In this document: positions 25,748-33,139 of the stretch, one piece after another
Numbering within the stretch: position 1 is the stretch's first letter
How the letters are laid out: every line of letters begins with the position of its first letter
Assembly (NCBI RefSeq): GCF_900100695.1
Contig: NZ_FNCF01000001.1
Coordinates: 186,001-250,000, forward strand
DNA from: Klenkia brasiliensis
Lineage (GTDB): Bacteria; Actinomycetota; Actinomycetes; Mycobacteriales; Geodermatophilaceae
Direction: 5' to 3'
Length of the DNA: 64,000 nt
Position numbers and translations under genes: made by a program
The notes under the pieces: model-generated
What the model was told of the DNA's origin: nothing
Database searches by the model: none
What the model saw: only the letters and a program-made list of their open reading frames with translations

Positions 25748-27540
25748 GGCTGACCCTCGGTGAACCGGGTCAGCTCCTCCTCCACGATCGACTCGTCGAG
25801 CTTGGTGAAGACCGGCTTGGGGGCCTGCAGCGGCGTCCCGGGTGTGATCGGGACCGACGCCCAGACCGCCTGCCCGGTCCCGTAGTCGCCGGTGATCACG
25901 GGGTAGGGCCGGCCGTCGTCGAGGTCGGTGACCTCCTCGATGCGCGGTGCGACCGACCAGGTGCCCTCCCCGCCGAGCAGCTCGTGCACCTGCTGCGCGG
26001 CGTGCGGCAGGAACGGCGACAGCAGGCCGTTGCAGTCCTTGATCGCCTGCAGCGCGGTGAACAGCACCGAGTCCCGGCGTGCCGGGTCCTCCTTGAGCTT
26101 CCACGGCGCCTGGTCCGACAGGTACTTGTTCGCCTCGCCGACCACCCGCATGGCCTCGTTGACCGCGGCCTTCTGCCGGTTGCGGCCCAGCAGCTCCCCG
26201 ACCGTGCCGAACGCCCCGGACGTCGTCGCCAGCAGGTCGCGGTCGGCGTCGGTGAGGTCCCCGGGCTGCGGCACCGCACCCACGTTCTTGGCCGCCATCG
26301 AGATCGACCGGTTGACCAGGTTGCCCCAGCCGGCCACGAGCTCGTCGTTGTTGCGGCGGCGGAACTCCGACCAGGTGAAGTCGGTGTCCTGGTTCTCCGG
26401 CCCGGCCACGGCGATGAAGTAGCGCAGCGCGTCGGCGTCGTAGCGCTCCAGGAAGTCGCGCACGTAGATGACCACCCGGCGCGAGGAGGAGAACTTCTTG
26501 CCCTCCATGGTCAGGAACTCGCTGGAGACGACCTCGGTGGGCAGGTTGAGCGCGCCGTAGGAGCCGGGGGTGCCGCCCTTGTCGCCCGCGCCGTTGTAGC
26601 CCAGCAGCTGCGCGGGCCAGATCTCGGCGTGGAAGACGATGTTGTCCTTGCCCATGAAGTAGTAGGCGTCGGCGTCCGGGCTCTGCCACCACTGCCGCCA
26701 CGCCTCCGGGTCACCCGACCGGCGGGCCCACTCGATGGACGCCGACAGGTAGCCCACCACCGCGTCGAACCAGACGTAGATGCGCTTGTCGTCCCGGTCC
26801 TGCCAGTCGGGCAGCGGGATGCGGATGCCCCAGTCGATGTCGCGGGTGTAGCTGCGCGGCTTGAGGTCCTCGAGCAGGTTGACGCTGAAGTTCAGGACGT
26901 TGGGCCGCCAGCTCCGCCGCGTGCCCAGCCAGTCCCCCAGCGCCTTGGCGAAGGCGGGCAGGTCGAGGAACCAGTGCTCGCTCTCCACGAACTTCGGCGT
27001 CTCGCCGTTGATCTTGGAGACCGGGTTGACCAGGTCGACCGGGTCGAGCTGGTTGCCGCAGTTGTCGCACTGGTCGCCGCGGGCGCCGTCGTAGCCGCAG
27101 ATCGGGCAGGTGCCCTCGATGTAGCGGTCGGGCAGCGTGCGCCCGGTGGAGGGGCTGATGGCGCCGAGGGTGGTCTGCGGGAACACGTAGCCGTTCTTGA
27201 GCAGGCCCAGGAAGATCTCCTGGCTCACCGCGGCGTGGTTGGCCGTCGTCGTCCGGGTGAACAGGTCGTAGCTCAGACCCAGGCCGGTCAGGTCACCCAC
27301 GATGATGCGGTTGTTCCGGTCGGCGATCTCCTGCGGGGAGACGCCCTCGGCGTCGGCGGCCACGGTGATCGGGGTGCCGTGCTCGTCGGTGCCGCTGACC
27401 ATGAGCACCTTGTTGCCGGCCATCCGCTGGTACCGGCTGAAGACGTCGGAGGGCACCCCGAAGCCCGAGACGTGGCCGATGTGCCGGGGGCCGTTGGCGT
27501 AGGGCCAGGCGACCGCGGTCAGGATGTGCCGATCACTCAC
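25744..27540 (-). CDS. metG: Methionyl-tRNA synthetase
   Basis: Charges tRNA-Met (elongator and initiator); 598 residues. The class I HIGH motif (RHIGH, residues 19-23) is present. The zinc knuckle is [17 protein letters not shown], and the second signature is KKFSSSRR, a variant of KMSKS seen in actinobacteria. The anticodon-binding helical domain contains the WGNLVNR motif and APWKLK. There is no C-terminal tRNA-binding domain. The GTG at 27540 lies 6 nt after TAGTCT, so the mRNA is probably leaderless. Confidence 0.98.
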   Translation of the reverse strand: MSDRHILTAVAWPYANGPRHIGHVSGFGVPSDVFSRYQRMAGNKVLMVSGTDEHGTPITVAADAEGVSPQEIADRNNRIIVGDLTGLGLSYDLFTRTTTANHAAVSQEIFLGLLKNGYVFPQTTLGAISPSTGRTLPDRYIEGTCPICGYDGARGDQCDNCGNQLDPVDLVNPVSKINGETPKFVESEHWFLDLPAFAKALGDWLGTRRSWRPNVLNFSVNLLEDLKPRSYTRDIDWGIRIPLPDWQDRDDKRIYVWFDAVVGYLSASIEWARRSGDPEAWRQWWQSPDADAYYFMGKDNIVFHAEIWPAQLLGYNGAGDKGGTPGSYGALNLPTEVVSSEFLTMEGKKFSSSRRVVIYVRDFLERYDADALRYFIAVAGPENQDTDFTWSEFRRRNNDELVAGWGNLVNRSISMAAKNVGAVPQPGDLTDADRDLLATTSGAFGTVGELLGRNRQKAAVNEAMRVVGEANKYLSDQAPWKLKEDPARRDSVLFTALQAIKDCNGLLSPFLPHAAQQVHELLGGEGTWSVAPRIEEVTDLDDGRPYPVITGDYGTGQAVWASVPITPGTPLQAPKPVFTKLDESIVEEELTRFTEGQP

Positions 27541-27546
27541 GGCACG

Positions 27547-27552
27547 AGACTA
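27547..27552 (-). promoter_or_regulatory. Leaderless promoter -10 box of metG
   Basis: TAGTCT on the minus strand, then 6 nt, then the GTG start. It overlaps the stop codon of the upstream membrane-protein gene. The following 15 nt are identical at the rsmI start. Confidence 0.5.
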
Positions 27553-28182
27553 GTGAGCGCTGTCGACCGCGTTCGTGGGTGCGGTGCCGGTCGGGGCCGG
27601 GTGGCCGGTCACCGCGACCGCGGTCAGCACGGCGGCGATGACGAGCAGCGTGGCGGCCCGGGCCCGGCGGTGGGTCACCGGCGGGCGCGGGGCGCGGACC
27701 GGGCGCCGGGTGGTCGCCGTCCAGGCACCGGCCGACGGCGTCGTGCCCAGCAGCAGCTTGCCCAGGGGGACGACGGCCGCGGTGACCGCCACGGCGGACA
27801 GCGCGACGACGTGGCCGGCGAGCTCCACCCGGTGCACCCCGCCGCTGGCCCCGCCCACGGCGAGCACGGCCAGCACGACGAGCTCCCCGACGGAGACGGC
27901 CACGAGCAGCCGGTGGCCGGCGCCGTCGACCAGGGTGGCCCCGCCGGCGGCCACCAGCACGACCCAGGCGGCCAGCCCCAGCAGGGTGCCGGCCACCAGC
28001 GCACCGGGCGGGCGCAGCCCGTCCCCCCACAGCGCGTCCAGCGAGGTCAGGCCGAGCGCGAGCAGGGCCAGTGCCTCGGCCACGCACAGCGCACCGGTGC
28101 CCAGCACGGCGGCCGGCGGGCGCACCCGCGCGGCGGTCGGGGTGCGCGGCACCCGGGGCAGCGCGACGACGGTGCTGGACAC
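27550..28182 (-). CDS. Small multi-pass membrane protein, unknown function
   Basis: A 210-residue protein with five predicted helices (about residues 27-47, 58-80, 88-108, 119-143 and 180-197) and an Arg/Pro-rich loop before the last. The GTG at 28182 has GGGAG upstream. No family was recognised. It ends where the metG promoter begins. It is separated from the APC permease upstream by a strong hairpin. Confidence 0.65.
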   Translation of the reverse strand: MSSTVVALPRVPRTPTAARVRPPAAVLGTGALCVAEALALLALGLTSLDALWGDGLRPPGALVAGTLLGLAAWVVLVAAGGATLVDGAGHRLLVAVSVGELVVLAVLAVGGASGGVHRVELAGHVVALSAVAVTAAVVPLGKLLLGTTPSAGAWTATTRRPVRAPRPPVTHRRARAATLLVIAAVLTAVAVTGHPAPTGTAPTNAVDSAH

Positions 28183-28253
28183 TGGGACTCCCTGGACGGC
28201 GACGGTCGGTCACCGATTGAGGTCGTCCCGCCGCGCGGGTGCCCGGAGACGAC

Positions 28254-28293
28254 GACGGGGCCGGCTCACCCGTCCGGGTGAACCGGCCCCGTC
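28254..28293 (-). terminator. Strong intrinsic terminator hairpin after the APC permease
   Basis: Nineteen-base arms (28254-28272 and 28275-28293) pair with a single mismatch around a tiny loop, 13 bases beyond the permease stop. Symmetry means it could also work on the plus strand. Confidence 0.75.
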
Positions 28294-28305
28294 GGCCGGG
28301 GTGTG

Positions 28306-29832
28306 TCAGCTGGTGCGGCGCCGGCCCGCCGTGCCGTCGCCGGTCTCCACGCTGTGGTCGTGGTCGCCGCCCTTGGCCAGCCGGCTGTGCTTGCGGCCGT
28401 AGGCGAAGTACACGATGACCCCCAGCAGCATCCAGATCGCGAACCGGATCCAGGTGTCGGTCGGCAGGTTGAGCATCAGGTAGAAGCTCGCCAGGGCGGC
28501 CACGACCGGCAGCACGGGCATCAGCGGCACCCGGAACGCCCGCGGCAGCTCGGGCCGGGTGCGCCGCAGCACGATGACGCCGACGCTGACCAGCACGAAG
28601 GCGAACAGCGTGCCGATGTTGACCAGCTCGGCCAGGGTGCCCAGCGGGATCAGCCCGGCCATCACCGCGACCACCACGCCGGTGATGAGGGTGATCCGGT
28701 ACGGGGTGCCGTAGGTGGGGTGCACCTTGGCCAGCCCCGGGGGCAGCAGGTGGTCCCGGCTCATCGCGAACAGCACGCGCGACTGGCCCAGCAGCAGGAT
28801 CATCACCACGCTGGTCAGACCGGCGAGCGCGCCCACCGAGATGATCCCGGAGAAGAACGGCAGGCCCACGCTGGAGAACGCCCCGGCCAGCGGTGCGGAC
28901 GCGTTGAGCTCGGTGTAGTTCTGCATGCCGACGACCACGAGGCTGACCAGCACGTAGAGGATCGTGCAGACCGCCAGCGAGCCGAAGATGCCGCGCGGCA
29001 GGTCCTTGGCCGGGTCCTTGGTCTCCTCGGCCGCCGTGGCGACGATGTCGAACCCGATGAAGGCGAAGAACACGATCGCCGCGCCCGCGATGACGCCCTC
29101 GACCCCGAAGCTGGCCGGGGCGAAGCCGGTGAGCAGCTGGATGAACGGCTGGGTCAGGCCCGAGCCGCCGTCCTCGGCGGGCTGGGTCGGCGGGATGAAC
29201 GGGCTGAAGTTCGCGGCCTTGACGTAGAAGACGCCGACCACGATGACCAGCAGGACGATGACGACCTTGATCGCCACGATGATCGAGGTGATCCGCGAGG
29301 ACAGCTTGATGCCGAGGATGAGGACGCCGGTCATCACCAGGGCGATGAACATCGCCGGGATGTTGAAGCGGGCCGTCTCCCCGGCGATCACCTCGGGGAG
29401 GCCGATGCCGATGTCGCTCAGCAGCTGGTTGAGGTAGCCCGACCAGCCCACGCTCACAGTGGCCGCGCCCAGGGCCAGCTCCAGCACGAGGTCCCAGCCG
29501 ATGATCCAGGCGATGAGCTCGCCGAAGGTCGCGTAGGAGAACGTGTAGGCCGACCCGGCCACCGGGACGGTGGAGGCGAACTCGGCGTAGCAGAGGGCGG
29601 CCAGCCCGCAGACGATGCCGGCGATGACGAAGGAGATGGCCACCGCCGGGCCGGCGGTGGTCTGCGCGACCTCGCCGGTGAGCACGAAGATGCCGGTCCC
29701 GATGATGACCCCGACGCCGAAGACGGTGAGGTCCAGGCCCGACAGGTTCTTCTTGAGCTGGTGCTCCGGCTCCTCGGTGTCGGCGATGGAGTCCTCGACG
29801 CTCTTGACGCGCCGGCCGTTCGCGACGGTCAT
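28306..29832 (-). CDS. APC family amino acid permease (cationic amino acid transporter-like)
   Basis: A 508-residue secondary transporter with about 12-14 helices. The N-terminal LKKNLSGLDLTVFGVGVIIGTGIFVL carries the substrate-binding GTGIF motif of the APC superfamily. PVAGSAYTFSYATFGELIAWIIGWDLVLE and FFAFIGFDIVATAAEETKDP are typical of the CAT/YfnA-like group. Transport of basic or branched amino acids by proton symport is inferred from family. ATG 29832 is preceded by AGGGGG. Divergent from corA across a 111-bp region with a palindrome. Confidence 0.92.
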   Translation of the reverse strand: MTVANGRRVKSVEDSIADTEEPEHQLKKNLSGLDLTVFGVGVIIGTGIFVLTGEVAQTTAGPAVAISFVIAGIVCGLAALCYAEFASTVPVAGSAYTFSYATFGELIAWIIGWDLVLELALGAATVSVGWSGYLNQLLSDIGIGLPEVIAGETARFNIPAMFIALVMTGVLILGIKLSSRITSIIVAIKVVIVLLVIVVGVFYVKAANFSPFIPPTQPAEDGGSGLTQPFIQLLTGFAPASFGVEGVIAGAAIVFFAFIGFDIVATAAEETKDPAKDLPRGIFGSLAVCTILYVLVSLVVVGMQNYTELNASAPLAGAFSSVGLPFFSGIISVGALAGLTSVVMILLLGQSRVLFAMSRDHLLPPGLAKVHPTYGTPYRITLITGVVVAVMAGLIPLGTLAELVNIGTLFAFVLVSVGVIVLRRTRPELPRAFRVPLMPVLPVVAALASFYLMLNLPTDTWIRFAIWMLLGVIVYFAYGRKHSRLAKGGDHDHSVETGDGTAGRRRTS

Positions 29833-29862
29833 CTGCGTACCCCCTGCCCGAAGGTTGTTGAT

Positions 29863-29875
29863 CACACCTGGTGTG
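29863..29875. promoter_or_regulatory. Palindrome between the divergent APC permease and corA
   Basis: A perfect CACACC-T-GGTGTG dyad, about 31 bp from the permease start and 69 bp from corA. Size and place fit a regulator operator, but no cognate regulator is adjacent. Confidence 0.35.
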
Positions 29876-29910
29876 CGGAGCGTGCCACCATCGGCAGCTG
29901 TCCGCATGCT

Positions 29911-29930
29911 TGCGGTCGCGCTCGACCGCA
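29911..29930 (+). promoter_or_regulatory. Leader hairpin next to the corA ribosome site
   Basis: TGCGGTCG and CGACCGCA form an 8-bp stem with a 4-nt loop ending 2 nt before GGAGGAG, the corA ribosome site. Confidence 0.35.
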
Positions 29931-29943
29931 GCGGAGGAGACAC

Positions 29944-31056
29944 ATGACCAGCACCGGACCCGACGCCCCCGCGCGCACGGGCGCGCCCGCCCCGCAGCCG
30001 CGCACCCGCCGGACCCCGGGGCCGGCCGGTTCCCCGCTGCACCCGGCCCCCCAGCGGCCCGAGGGTGCGCCCGTGGTCGGCTGCGGCGTGTACGTCGACG
30101 GCCACCGCGTCCCGGGCGTCGGACCCGACGACGCGCTGCGCACCGCCCGCGAGCGCGGCGGCTTCGTCTGGCTGGGGCTGCACGAGCCCACCGAGGAGGA
30201 GATCGAGGCCGTCGCCACCGAGTACGGCCTGCACCCCCTCGCCGTCGAGGACGCCGTCTACGCCCACCAGCGGCCCAAGCTCGACCGCTACGAGGACGGG
30301 GTGTTCGTCGTCCTCAAGACCGCGGCCTACGTCGAGCACGCCGAGCTGACCGCGACCAGCGACGTCGTCGACACCGGCGAGGTGATGGTCTTCCTCGGCG
30401 ACCACTTCGTGATCACCGTGCGGCACGGCTCCCACGGCGGGCTCGCCGAGCTGCGGCACCGCCTGGAGCAGCAGCCCGACCTGCTCTGCCTGGGCCCGTC
30501 GGCGGTGCTCTACGCCGTGGCCGACCTGGTGGTCGACCACTACGTGGAGGTCGCGCAGGCGATGGAGGAGGACGTCGACGAGCTCGAGGCCTCGGTGTTC
30601 TCCGCCGAGCGCACCGACGACTCGCAGCGGCTCTACCAGCTCAAGCGCGAGCTGATGCAGCTGCGCCGCGCGGTCACCCCGCTGGACCTGCCGATGCAGG
30701 CGCTCACCGACCGGCAGGCCGAGATCGTGCCCAAGGAGATGCGCTCCTACTTCCGCGACGTGCAGGACCACGTCTTCCGGGTGCGCGACCAGATCGCCGC
30801 CCTCGACGAGCTGCTCGGGTCGATCCTGCAGGCGTCGCTGGCCCGCACGTCGCTGTCGGACAACGAGGACATGCGCAAGATCTCCGCGTGGGCGGGCATC
30901 ATCGCCGTCCCCACCGCGATCGCGGGCATCTACGGGATGAACTTCCAGTACATGCCGGAGCTGAGCTGGCACTACGGCTACCCGCTGGTGCTGCTGGTGA
31001 TGGCGGTGGCCTGCGGCCTGCTCTGGCGCGCCTTCAAGCGCAGCGGCTGGCTGTAA
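29944..31056 (+). CDS. corA: Magnesium/cobalt transporter CorA
   Basis: A 370-residue pentameric Mg2+ channel. About 40 Pro/Ala-rich N-terminal residues precede the cytoplasmic funnel domain, with GFVWLGLHEPTEEEIEAVA and YGLHPLAVEDAVYAHQRPKLDRY. The long helix DDSQRLYQLKRELMQLRR leads to two C-terminal membrane helices. The selectivity motif YGMNF is at the end of the first, and a basic KRSGWL tail closes the protein. ATG 29944 follows GGAGGAG. Ni2+/Co2+ transport is possible as for other family members. Confidence 0.97.
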   Translation: MTSTGPDAPARTGAPAPQPRTRRTPGPAGSPLHPAPQRPEGAPVVGCGVYVDGHRVPGVGPDDALRTARERGGFVWLGLHEPTEEEIEAVATEYGLHPLAVEDAVYAHQRPKLDRYEDGVFVVLKTAAYVEHAELTATSDVVDTGEVMVFLGDHFVITVRHGSHGGLAELRHRLEQQPDLLCLGPSAVLYAVADLVVDHYVEVAQAMEEDVDELEASVFSAERTDDSQRLYQLKRELMQLRRAVTPLDLPMQALTDRQAEIVPKEMRSYFRDVQDHVFRVRDQIAALDELLGSILQASLARTSLSDNEDMRKISAWAGIIAVPTAIAGIYGMNFQYMPELSWHYGYPLVLLVMAVACGLLWRAFKRSGWL

Positions 31057-31097
31057 CCGGCCCCCCGCCGCGCGCGCCACACCTGTCCGCCCACCTG

Positions 31098-31159
31098 GGG
31101 TATCGGAAGCTCTACCCCGTCCCACGGCCGGATCGGCCTGGGTGGAGCTTCCGATACCC
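31098..31159. repeat. Inverted repeat IR-A upstream of the AbiEi/DUF559 gene
   Basis: The left arm GGGTATCGGAAGCTC (then TACCCC) begins at 31098. The right arm, its reverse complement GAGCTTCCGATACCC, ends at 31159, and the arm continues with one mismatch. The interior holds a smaller CCCA(c)GGCC/GGCCTGGG stem, so the whole 62 nt can fold as one hairpin. The same arm sequence recurs in IR-B at 32173-32226. Confidence 0.85.
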
Positions 31160-31239
31160 GCGGCCTGTGGACACCGACCGCTGTCCACAGATGTGCGCGG
31201 GACCCCCCACCAGCGCGCGCCGCACCCCACGCTGCGCGC

Positions 31240-32169
31240 GTGACCGACGAGGACTGGCCCGCCCGCATCGATCGCCTCCTGCGGCAGCAGCACGGCCTGG
31301 CCACCCGCCAGGAACTCCTGCGCGTGGCACCGGTGGGGGTCATCGACGGCTACGTCGCGAGTGGCCGTCTGCGCCGCGTGTTCCCGCACGTCTACACGGC
31401 GCGGGGGAACCCGGCCGTCGGTGACCGCCGGTTGCGGGCAGCTCTCGTGTGCGCCGGCGGCCTGGCCCTGCTGAGCCACACGACGGCGCTGGCCGTCCAC
31501 GGGGTCCGCGAGCACGCCGGGCCGGTGCACGTAACCATCGACGAGACCCGACGGCGGGCCGGCACCCGTGACCTCGTCGTCCACCGGCGGCTCGACCTCG
31601 CAGCCGCCGACCACGCTGCCGTGCGCGGCCTACCGGTGACCACCCTCGCGGACAGCCTGGTCGACGCCTGGCCGCTGCTCCCCCGCACCGGACGACGCCC
31701 GACCCTCATCGACGCGGTCCGTGACCACCGCCTGGACGCCGAGACGCTGCACCGGGCGACGACGCGGCGCCCGAACATCGGCGGGCACCGCGACCTGGTC
31801 CTCGCCGTCGACCTGGTCGCGGACGGGGTGCGCAGCGAGCTCGAGGCGCTCGGTGTCCTCCGCGTGTTCCGGCACCGGTCGCTCCCGAGGAGCAGGGGCC
31901 AGGTGCCCGTGCGGTGCCCGGACGGCATCACGCGCCACCTCGACCGGGCGTGGGAGGAGGCCATGCTCGCGGTGGAGCTGGACGGGGCGGCCTTCCACTC
32001 CTCCGCCCAGCAGCGGGCCGACGACCTCGCCCGCGATGCGCTCCTGGCGTCCATGGGCTGGTTGGTCCTCCGCTTCACCTACGCCGAGGTGCTGCGCGAC
32101 CCCGACGGTGTGCGAGCGAAGGTGCTGGCCGTGTACCGGATGCGCATGGCGCAGCTGCGGTCCGCCTGA
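31240..32169 (+). CDS. AbiEi-like wHTH protein with C-terminal DUF559 (PD-(D/E)XK nuclease-like) domain
   Basis: A 309-residue protein. The N-terminal 60 residues (IDRLLRQQHGLATRQELLRVAP, GRLRRVFPHVYTA) resemble the winged-helix domain of AbiEi-type antitoxins. A middle region LALLSHTTALAVHGV to GLPVTTLADSLVDAWP is typical of this actinobacterial group. The C-terminal DUF559 part has a conserved acidic/Arg pattern: HLDRAWEEAMLAVELDG, then H, RADDLARDALLASMGWLVLRFTYAEV. This is like Vsr-type PD-(D/E)XK folds. No toxin partner is adjacent. The role is unknown; it is bracketed by related hairpins IR-A and IR-B. Confidence 0.8.
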   Translation: MTDEDWPARIDRLLRQQHGLATRQELLRVAPVGVIDGYVASGRLRRVFPHVYTARGNPAVGDRRLRAALVCAGGLALLSHTTALAVHGVREHAGPVHVTIDETRRRAGTRDLVVHRRLDLAAADHAAVRGLPVTTLADSLVDAWPLLPRTGRRPTLIDAVRDHRLDAETLHRATTRRPNIGGHRDLVLAVDLVADGVRSELEALGVLRVFRHRSLPRSRGQVPVRCPDGITRHLDRAWEEAMLAVELDGAAFHSSAQQRADDLARDALLASMGWLVLRFTYAEVLRDPDGVRAKVLAVYRMRMAQLRSA

Positions 32170-32172
32170 GAC

Positions 32173-32226
32173 ATCGGAAGCTCTACCCACCCGCCGGGCC
32201 CACCGCGCTGGGGTAGAGCTTCCGAT
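32173..32226. repeat. Inverted repeat IR-B downstream of the AbiEi/DUF559 gene
   Basis: ATCGGAAGCTCTACCC (32173-32188) and its perfect complement GGGTAGAGCTTCCGAT (32211-32226) are separated by 22 nt. It lies 4 bp past the nuclease-like gene and 42 bp before the convergent rsmI stop, so it can serve both as a terminator. Its arms match IR-A in sequence and orientation. Confidence 0.88.
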
Positions 32227-32267
32227 ACCTGGTGCACGGGGGCGTCCGCGGCGGCGCGCCGGGGCGG

Positions 32268-33101
32268 TCAGGGGGTCTTGGCGGCGACGACGGCGTCGAA
32301 GACGACGCGCTTGGGCAGGCCGGTGCGGGCGACGACGGCCCGGATGGCGTCCTTGCGGGTCTCCCCCGCCGCCTCCTCGCGGGCCACCTCGGCGGCGATC
32401 TCCTCCTGCGTCAGGTCGGCCGGCCCGGCGGGGGCGCCGGCGACCACGAGGGTGATCTCGCCGCGCACGCCGTCCGCGGCCCAGGCGGCCAGCGACCCCA
32501 GCGTGCCGCGGACCACCTCCTCGTGCGTCTTGGTCAGCTCCCGGCAGACGACGGCGTCCCGGTCGTCGCCGAGGACGGCGGCGGCGTCGGCGAGGGCGTC
32601 GGCGAGCCGGTGCGGGGACTCGAAGAACACCATCGTGCGCGGCTCGGCGGCCAGGGCGGCGAATGCGGTGCGGCGGCCCTTGCGGGGCACGAACCCCTCG
32701 AAGCAGAACCGGTCGCAGGGCAGGCCCGACACGGCCAGCGCGGTGGTGACCGCCGAGGGCCCGGGCACCGACGTCACCTCGACACCGGCCTCGACGGCGG
32801 CGCGGACGAGGGTGTAGCCGGGGTCGGAGACCGAGGGCATGCCGGCGTCGGTGAGCAGCAGCACGGTCTGCCCGGCCTGCATCGCGGCCACCAGCCCGGG
32901 CAGCCGGGACACCTCCACCGTCTCGTGGAAGGTCACCACCCGGCCGGTGAAGGTGACCTCGAGGTCCTGGGCGAGCCGGTGCAGCCGACGGGTGTCCTCG
33001 CAGGCGAGCACGTCGGCGGACGCCATCGCCGCCCGCAGCCGGGGCCCGACGTCGCCGGGCTGCCCGAGGGGCGCGCCACCGAGCACCAGCCGTCCCGTCA
33101 C
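32268..33101 (-). CDS. rsmI: 16S rRNA (cytidine1402-2'-O)-methyltransferase
   Basis: A 277-residue SAM-dependent tetrapyrrole-methylase-fold enzyme modifying C1402 in the ribosomal P site. Motifs are LVLGGAPLGQPGDVGPRL, DVLACEDTRRLHRLAQ, LLLTDAGMPSVSDPGYTLVRAA, SVPGPSAVTTALAVSGLP, FVPRKGRRTAF, FFESPHRLADAL and CRELTKTHEEVVRG. The GTG at 33101 matches the usual family start; an ATG at 33128 is less likely. Divergent from pmt across 38 bp. Confidence 0.96.
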   Translation of the reverse strand: MTGRLVLGGAPLGQPGDVGPRLRAAMASADVLACEDTRRLHRLAQDLEVTFTGRVVTFHETVEVSRLPGLVAAMQAGQTVLLLTDAGMPSVSDPGYTLVRAAVEAGVEVTSVPGPSAVTTALAVSGLPCDRFCFEGFVPRKGRRTAFAALAAEPRTMVFFESPHRLADALADAAAVLGDDRDAVVCRELTKTHEEVVRGTLGSLAAWAADGVRGEITLVVAGAPAGPADLTQEEIAAEVAREEAAGETRKDAIRAVVARTGLPKRVVFDAVVAAKTP

Positions 33102-33127
33102 GGCACGAGACTGCCAGACCTTCCGCA

Positions 33128-33133
33128 TACCCT
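33128..33133 (+). promoter_or_regulatory. Leaderless promoter -10 box of pmt
   Basis: TACCCT followed by 6 nt and the GTG start at 33140. The 38-bp gap to rsmI leaves no room for a longer leader. Confidence 0.45.
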
Positions 33134-33139
33134 TCCGAC

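Noticed and set aside
28303-31614. Long frames joining the APC permease or corA to upstream/downstream non-coding sequence on both strands.
   Set aside because: Only the parts with recognisable domain sequence (28306-29832 and 29944-31056) are coding; the rest is antisense shadow.
31098-32226. Insertion sequence with terminal inverted repeats.
   Set aside because: Each hairpin is itself palindromic, the enclosed protein has no transposase motif, and no target-site duplication was seen; recorded as a repeat-bracketed gene instead.
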